A DNA stretch of 64,000 nucleotides from Hippopus hippopus. Lineage: Eukaryota > Mollusca > Bivalvia > Cardiida > Cardiidae. Where the stretch lies: the NCBI GenBank assembly GCA_946811185.2, contig OX328097.1, positions 32,573,627 through 32,637,626 on the forward strand, given 5' to 3'. Shown in pieces: positions 60,601 through 64,000 of this stretch (position 1 is its first letter; each line of letters starts with the position of its first letter). Made by a program: the position numbers and the translations under genes. The notes beneath the pieces are model-generated. The model searched no databases. It saw only the letters and a program-made list of their open reading frames with translations, and had not been told where the DNA came from.

Positions 60601-62237
60601 GAACCTTGGATATACACATCATAGGCCACATTCAAGAATATTGTGAAAAAATGAGAAATTTCTCCTTTTTGCACAATAGTTTTGAACCTATCAAAGCATA
60701 TCAAATCATTTGAGCCATGTTTTAAATGTCTTCTGCAAAGTTCTTTCAATATGGACTGGTCCAAAATTTAGTTGTCTAGTAAAGAGTTGATTTATGCTAA
60801 GTATCCTTATTATACTTTTGTAGAGTTGTTTCAAAGCTGTCTGCAACAATCTTGTTCAGGGGATAATGAGACAACTTATACCATTCAAATACAACTTTTT
60901 GGAATGTTTTCTGGACATCTCCCTCTCCTTTGAATATTTTTCTTTTGTGCTTATTGATTTATTTGATTGGTCAAATATTAGATAATAAATTGGGCATTTT
61001 CCATGTATAGATTCACCTGAATTGGGGGGTGTTTTTTTCAACAATTAACCTTCCCCTTTAAATCTTAACCAATGGACAAATTTTAGACTAGTCCAAATTC
61101 AAAGCATTTGTAGACAATAAAGTCAACAAGACTTGAATGACAGGATTTTGCCCTGACAGGTAAGAAAACATTGTGGGAAAAAGGAGAAAATGCTGGTTAC
61201 CAGCATTTTCTCCTTTTCCCACAATGTTTTCATAAGCCTTCTTTCTCTGGGTCATTGAAGGTCCAGATTGTTTGGTAAAGGGTTAGACAGAGTTTGATGT
61301 AGATTAGTAAACAAATACCTCTATGACAAAGCAAGAGGCTACTCACTCTGCATTTACTATGTATTTCTTTTTATTTGAATGATTCTGTTTTCAACAGTAT
61401 ATCAGATATATCATGGTTTAAACTCATTCACCCATGTCATTTCAAAGTGTCTGCAGTGCCATGCAAAAGGACACCACAAAGTGACCAGCACAAGCACTAC
61501 AGAAAATGTACATGGATTTCCTTTTTATAATGAAGTACTCTCTGAAAAAACATACCTAAAACTGATAGTTCTACATATAAACCGAAATTACTGTAGGAGC
61601 TAGAACTTTGACAACCCTTCACAAAAAAGAACATCTACACCCTTTCCCAAAGTCTCATTTTTGGCAACCTTGAGGAAAAATTCTTTTGAAAATATTGTGA
61701 GAATAGGAGAAAATGCAAGTAACCAGTATTTTTTTCCTTTTCCAACAAAGTTTTTTATCCTATCAAATACAGAAATCACCACTAATGCTACATTAACTTG
61801 TTCTGTACAAATACTTTCAATTTGGTCAAATCCAAAATTGTGTAGATTGGTAGAGTTAACCCTTTACTACAAAAGCAAAATGAAGACTTGTCCAAATTGT
61901 AAGTATTTGCAGATGACAAGTTAAATGGGGCTCAAATGATGGTATCTGTCTTTGATAGGGTAGAAAACATTATTGGAAAAGGAGAAAATGCTGGTTACCA
62001 GCATTTTCTCCTTTTCCTATAATGTTTTCGAAGGATATTTTTCAGAAGGGTCGTTAAACCTCGGGATTGTGTGGTATAGGGTTAAACAACAGAATGTGTT
62101 AAGTATATAGCCAATGTTCATGTTATCAGCAGAAAAAGATATCTCTAACAGTAGAATGATACCTGATTCTGGATGGATCATTTCAATCCAGTTATGACCC
62201 TCTTCTTTGGCCGAGTTCTCGTATATTTGTGCTGCAT
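48598..62237 (-). CDS. MLH3: MLH3, DNA mismatch repair endonuclease subunit (3' part)
   Basis: C-terminal part of MutL-gamma subunit MLH3, which with MLH1 nicks DNA in mismatch repair and meiotic crossover resolution in the nucleus. Exons in order: 62237-62163, 59430-59224, 58607-58543, 57899-57792, 56786-56723, 55828-55757, then an unresolved exon, then 53464-53244, 52388-52261, 51612-51589, 50794-50716, 49851-49685, 48669-48598 (stop TGA). Phases fit everywhere except across 55757/53464, where an exon of length 1 mod 3 is needed. Recognition rests on [77 protein letters not shown] and [16 protein letters not shown]. The metal-binding motif DQHA(X)2E(X)4E, the ACHGA and the QCAHGRP motifs are all intact, so nuclease competence is expected. 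The first exon starts inside a codon; the N-terminal ATPase half is outside the window. The tail after the last motif is shorter and more basic than in human. Confidence 0.93.
48950..49150. mobile_element. TTAA-MITE (family 1), diverged
   Basis: CCCTTTACTAGACAACCAAG, TTTTGCAAATGACAAATC and AGCTAGTTACCAACATTTTC appear in family order; the right end is lost. Confidence 0.6.
49175..49380. mobile_element. TTAA-MITE (family 1), diverged
   Basis: AAAACGCTGGAAACCAGCAT, ATGTTTTCTATCTGTTCAAA and AATTTGGACAAGTCATTTTT with CAGGTAAAGATTTA identify it. Confidence 0.6.
49985..50070. mobile_element. TTAA-MITE (family 1) end fragment
   Basis: AAAAATCCCATGTTTTTACG then ACCCTGACAAAG and TTGAAAACATTGAAGGAAAA. 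Confidence 0.5.
50437..50600. mobile_element. MITE family 2, one half
   Basis: GAGCAATGCTCTGGCAAAGA, GGGGCTTTATGCATCTCCGT and ATGATACCAAGCGAGTC, ending TGACATACAGAAAATTGAAC before the central hairpin. Confidence 0.65.
51589..51612 (-). CDS. MLH3: MLH3 24-bp microexon
   Basis: Encodes TLIKGHVE between TTTTCAG and GTAGGAAC. It keeps phase 0 on both sides and supplies the helix that precedes [10 protein letters not shown], matching the FIREQLELL region of human MLH3 in position. Confidence 0.75.
51945..52225 (-). mobile_element. SINE, strongly diverged
   Basis: TGAGATGGGAATAAACCCTG followed by TTTCAATGATTTTCATCAAT and a tRNA-like end (complement of CTTTACCACTTAGCTCC) resembles the SINE body and head. 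It sits directly beside an MLH3 exon and the poly-G tract. Confidence 0.5.
52237..52255. repeat. Poly-G/poly-C tract at an MLH3 donor site
   Basis: About 19 consecutive G. On the MLH3 strand the donor GTATG is followed at once by this run of C. Confidence 0.95.
52570..52680 (-). pseudogene. Decayed duplicate of an MLH3 exon
   Basis: On the minus strand TATCTACAACCAGGTATTAC encodes [18 protein letters not shown], closely matching [18 protein letters not shown] of the real exon at 52388-52261, including the upstream acceptor region (ATCTACAACAAG versus ATCTACAACCAG). About 35-40 bp in the middle are missing; then GAAAAGAGACTCCATTGACT, TGGACACA aligns with GAGAAGAGAGCGTCCATCTA, CTGGGACACA, and the frame meets a stop. 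It is not used in the phase-consistent model. Confidence 0.8.
52697..52888. mobile_element. TTAA-MITE (family 1) copy
   Basis: TTAAACCCTTCATCGAACAA opens it, AAATGCTGGTAGCCAGCATT is the core, and AGGACAAGTCTAAAATGTTG marks the right part. Confidence 0.7.
52965..53180 (-). mobile_element. SINE, diverged
   Basis: CAACCAGTTGCTTTCTCACA and TGAATGAGTCAATGACTTTC with ATTGATCCTTGGGAAAAAG follow the SINE body order; the head is reduced to CTTAGCTCTTTGGC. Confidence 0.45.
53508..53595. mobile_element. TTAA-MITE (family 1), left half
   Basis: CCCTTACCACACAATTCC then GGCTTTTGAAAACATTGTTG and GAAAAGGATAAAATGCTGGT, where it runs into a tandem duplication. Confidence 0.65.
53581..53667. repeat. 42-bp tandem duplication
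   Basis: AAATGCTGGTACCAGAACCT begins at 53581 and 53623 with an identical remainder (GTGTTTCAAAGGGGACAATT). The first part comes from the hairpin end of the adjoining MITE. Confidence 0.9.
55312..55507. mobile_element. TTAA-MITE (family 1), diverged
   Basis: AACCCTTTACAATGATTAAA, CAACCCTGAGAAAGGAGGC and CTCAAAATTTTGTCTTCTTG appear in family order; the palindrome is eroded (CACTGGTAACTAGTAACAGG). Confidence 0.6.
55757..55828 (-). CDS. MLH3: MLH3 exon with the endonuclease metal-binding motif
   Basis: Encodes [20 protein letters not shown] and LTE. The D-Q-H-A, then E three positions on, then E five further fit DQHA(X)2E(X)4E exactly. The exon starts with two bases completing GGA from the previous exon and ends with one base before GTAATC. 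Confidence 0.93.
55938..56145. mobile_element. TTAA-MITE (family 1) copy
   Basis: CAAAATTTTAGCAATGTCCA, ATTCTGGTTACCAGCATTTT and GATTTTGTGTTACAGAG TTAAG. Confidence 0.72.
56806..57014. mobile_element. TTAA-MITE (family 1), hairpin arm lost
   Basis: AACAACCCTGAGAAAAGAGG, CAATGTTTTCTAACCTAACA and TAAGTCTAAAATGTTTATGT with CTGGTAAAGTG. Confidence 0.65.
57137..57395 (+). mobile_element. tRNA-headed SINE
   Basis: The A box is TAGCTCAGTCGGTAACAG and the B-box region GGTTAAATCCCCAGC. The body AAAGCAGCCAGTGGTTTAGG and GCATGGATAGGTACACTGGC leads to GTGTTCAACACAAAACAATT. It lies between MLH3 exons 57899-57792 and 56786-56723. Confidence 0.8.
57937..58106. mobile_element. TTAA-MITE (family 1), shortened
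   Basis: CCCTTTACCAAACAACCCTG, AAGGCTGGTAACCAACATTC and CAAGTCTAAAATTTTGTTGT. Confidence 0.68.
58711..58931. mobile_element. TTAA-MITE (family 1), intact 221-bp copy
   Basis: TTAA at 58707-58710 and 58932-58935. The hairpin CATTGTGGGAAAAGGAGAAA / TTTCTCCTTTTCCCACAATG around ATGCTGGTAACCAGCAT is perfect. Confidence 0.9.
59020..59205 (+). mobile_element. SINE 3' body fragment
   Basis: AAGCAGCAAGTGGCTTGGAA, AACTCCAGGCACACCTTTGT and AGATGCACTGGGCAGAG match the SINE body; the head is missing. It ends close to the GC donor of an MLH3 exon. Confidence 0.6.
59224..59430 (-). CDS. MLH3: MLH3 exon with a GC donor
   Basis: Encodes [20 protein letters not shown] through [20 protein letters not shown]. 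The only phase-correct end is CTAAAG followed by GCAAGC, a GC-AG intron donor with otherwise ideal consensus; the next exon begins with the two bases that complete an Asp codon. Confidence 0.88.
59460..59592. mobile_element. TTAA-MITE (family 1) with internal deletion
   Basis: CCTTTACCAAGCTATCCC to AAATGCTGGTAACAAACTTT then GACAAGTCTAAAATTTTGTA. The break falls at the hairpin centre. Confidence 0.7.
59606..59824. mobile_element. TTAA-MITE (family 1), intact copy
   Basis: TTAA at 59602-59605 and 59825-59828; ends CCCTTACCACACAATGACG and TTTTGCTGTGTGGTAAAGGG. Confidence 0.88.
60363..60579. mobile_element. TTAA-MITE (family 1) copy
   Basis: TTAA at 60359-60362 and 60580-60583; CTCTTTACCAAAAATCAAAA to GGTATTGTTTGGTAGAGGT. 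Confidence 0.82.
60628..60788. mobile_element. TTAA-MITE (family 1), shortened
   Basis: ATATTGTGAAAAAATGAGAA with ATTTCTCCTTTTTGCACAAT, ending GGTCCAAAATTTAGTTGTCT AGTAAAGAGTTG. Confidence 0.65.
61062..61284. mobile_element. TTAA-MITE (family 1) copy
   Basis: AATCTTAACCAATGGACAAA to GATTGTTTGGTAAAGGGTTA, with an intact palindrome AATGCTGGTTACCAGCATTT. Confidence 0.8.
61638..61855. mobile_element. TTAA-MITE (family 1) sharing TTAA with the next copy
   Basis: CCCTTTCCCAAAGTCTCAT to TTGTGTAGATTGGTAGAG, then TTAA (61856-61859). The hairpin is imperfect (AAATGCAAGTAACCAGTATT). Confidence 0.75.
61860..62081. mobile_element. TTAA-MITE (family 1), intact 222-bp copy
   Basis: It begins CCCTTTACTACAAAAGC directly after the TTAA that ends the previous copy and finishes GATTGTGTGGTATAGGG before TTAA 62082-62085. 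The hairpin is near perfect. Confidence 0.88.
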
Positions 62238-62286
62238 CTGTAACAAACAAACAGCCACAACACGTGAGCTTTGTTACATAAAACAT

Positions 62287-62518
62287 ATGAGCCATACTCT
62301 GGCAAAAGGGGGCTTAATACATCTCCATGACACATGATAACAAAGCAAGCCATTTTTTTTACAATTTACTTAATCATGAGGTAGACTGAGCCTTGGACAT
62401 ACAGAAAATTGACCAGTAGCAAAAAGTTTTGGCCAAGGTCAGCCTGCGCGGACTGTGCAGGCTGACCAGGGTTGGAACTTTTTGCAAATGCATTAAGCCC
62501 CCTTTTCACAGAGAACTG
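62287..62518. mobile_element. MITE family 2, full copy upstream of the first MLH3 exon seen
   Basis: GAGCCATACTCTGGCAAAAG and GGGGGCTTAATACATCTCCA on the left; hairpin GGTCAGCCTGCGCGGACTG / GCAGGCTGACC; right end AAGCCCCCTTTTCACAGAG. Confidence 0.82.
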
Positions 62519-62607
62519 CTAACATTTTTTCTGAACGTATTAAAAAATGCTTAAAAATCTGAGATTTGCTAATACAGGTATTTTAAAGTAGTAACTGTAA
62601 CTGTTTA

Positions 62608-64000
62608 CTGTCGACCCGCGTTAATCCGGACACTTCTGTTTCCTATGGATGTTTCCGGATAAGCCGTTTTTCCGGACCAGAGAACTGGGATCATCAAGAC
62701 TTCCATGTTTATAAGGGACACCGTGCTTCGTAAGAATTACAATAGCGTATGATTTAAACGAGCACTTGTCTGTATTGTTCCTGCGATTGTTCAGATATAT
62801 AATAGAATAAATTGTCATAAATTTGCATTTTGCCTTTTTGTCTTTTTGTACATGCTTTTCCCATTGTACCTTATTACATGCACATATATACAAATGGTTG
62901 GGCTTGTAGAGCTCGGCACATTATGACTTTCGAAAACACCACGAAAAAAAAAAAGGGGGGGGGGGCAAAACACAGACCTTTACAGTATTTCTGTATTATA
63001 GTATAACTGTTGATTTTCCAATTTCGAGAGACATGGATTTCATGACGTATTGTAGAATTTCTGCGATAGTGGCATTTTGGGTTGTCTTCTTTGTACTTGT
63101 AAATGTCTTTTTCTTACAGAAGTCGAAACTTCAAGTCGTCGTCTTCTGTTGACTTCGGATGATTGAAATAGTAGACTGATACAAAGTTATTGAGAGTACT
63201 TATTGACAATTGAATCGAAATGAAAGACGTGCATATCGATCTTTATTCACCTTTATAATCTGTGAGGAGTAAAATGATTTTGAAAAAAAAAAATTATTTT
63301 TTCTTCTTATGCTTAGCGATTAAACTGAGAATATTTGTATTTGAAACGAAGGATTATGAAATATGCAAGTAGCAGGTATGTTTAAATTCTAGTTTCATTG
63401 TCAATTGAGAATATGACGGATTAAACCTGAGCACAAAAACTGTGTGGAGATTTCGATTTTCTTTTTAGCGATCGTCTTTGTAATCACATGAAAATAAAAC
63501 AACAAATGCGTGTAATTGTCACATCTTCGCATCAATACTATATAGGTATTGACAATCTGTCAAATTGACACTTAACAATGGCACGTGTGTATCTTTTCAA
63601 CACTTTTCGAAAACCACCTCTAATTAAGACGTGTGTTTTCAAATGTGTGAAAACCATCTGAAATAAATTGATACCAGACTGATACTCGTGTTATCCACAC
63701 ATACTTGGAACCAGTCCAAAATCGCTCGAAGTAGCCTGTTTCGATATTTATGAAACCAGTCCACAATAGTACCGGGGAAAATAACAAATTTAAATTGTGT
63801 AATACACAGTCAGGCCACATCCCGTTTATCTGATAAGGTTTGTACTGTTTTTTAACCCTTCGTTCCTGATTTTTTCATTCCGGTTCCGGAACGCGGATTT
63901 CCGGAATAAAAAGTAAAATTTGTACAGAAAATATTCGTTCCTAATGTTTTCTTCTGGATCTTGAGATTTCCAGGAAAATGGGGCCCGGATTAATGCGGCT
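62608..64000. mobile_element. Left part of a pogo/Tigger-like element running off the window
   Basis: After TA the sequence reads CTGTCGACCCGCGTTAATCC GGACAC, resembling pogo/Tigger termini, and TTTCCGGATAAGCC, TTTTTCCGGACC follow. At the right edge GGGGCCCGGATTAATGCGGC has the complementary CCGCATTAATCCGGGCC, so an inverted terminus may start there. No transposase frame is seen. MLH3 exons upstream of 62237 are not in this stretch. Confidence 0.5.
63330..63480. repeat. Dispersed repeat, homologous to 33490-33655
   Basis: Shared blocks are listed at 33490-33655. It lies inside the putative pogo-like element. Confidence 0.6.

Overview
The window is a piece of an AT-rich animal nuclear genome. 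Three features show this: multi-exon genes with GT-AG introns, introns of several kilobases packed with short palindromic transposons, and tRNA-derived SINEs. Protein similarity (recalled, not searched) and the style of the repeats fit a lophotrochozoan, most likely a bivalve mollusc; the species is inference. I see no prokaryotic gene, CRISPR array or operon.

Layout. (1) About 1288-8001, plus strand: the last three exons of a gene for a coiled-coil protein with a long polar, acidic tail. I do not recognise the family. (2) 8002-12319: intergenic, made of mobile elements and a small tandem duplication. (3) 12320-38528, minus strand: a complete 16-exon PRPF39 gene (U1 snRNP-associated HAT-repeat splicing factor). 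All exon phases agree and the CDS sums to 2,013 bp, or 670 residues. Intron 1 carries a nearly intact mariner transposon (35008-36334). (4) 38634-45889, plus strand: a divergently transcribed gene for a small EF-hand protein with degenerate calcium loops. Its first candidate ATG lies 105 bp from the PRPF39 ATG, so the two probably share a bidirectional promoter. One small exon is unresolved. (5) 45890-48597: intergenic repeats. (6) 48598-62237, minus strand: the 3' part of MLH3 (MutL-gamma endonuclease subunit) in 12 recognised exons, including the DQHA metal-binding exon and the conserved C-terminal motifs. The N-terminal ATPase half must lie beyond the right edge. (7) 62238-64000: one MITE, then what looks like the left part of a pogo/Tigger-like element that runs off the window.

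Mobile DNA dominates. One family of about 220 bp has TTAA target sites, C(C/T)CTTTACCAAAC termini and a near-perfect central hairpin. It occurs about 45 times as full copies or fragments and looks like a piggyBac-type MITE. A second palindromic family (termini near GAGCCATGCTCTGTGAAAA) has about eleven copies, two of them interrupted by other elements, which lets the younger elements be delimited. Further families are tRNA-headed SINEs, a tandem-repeat element beginning ACAAGAG and ending GAGCTAAAA, a 132-bp minisatellite, and long CA/TA microsatellites.

The two identified genes act in unrelated processes, splicing and mismatch repair/meiotic crossover, so I see no functional cluster. The points most worth following are a decayed duplicate of an MLH3 exon, a GC-AG intron in MLH3, a long (CA)n(TA)n array occupying the acceptor region of a PRPF39 intron, the divergent promoter, and the nested transposons.
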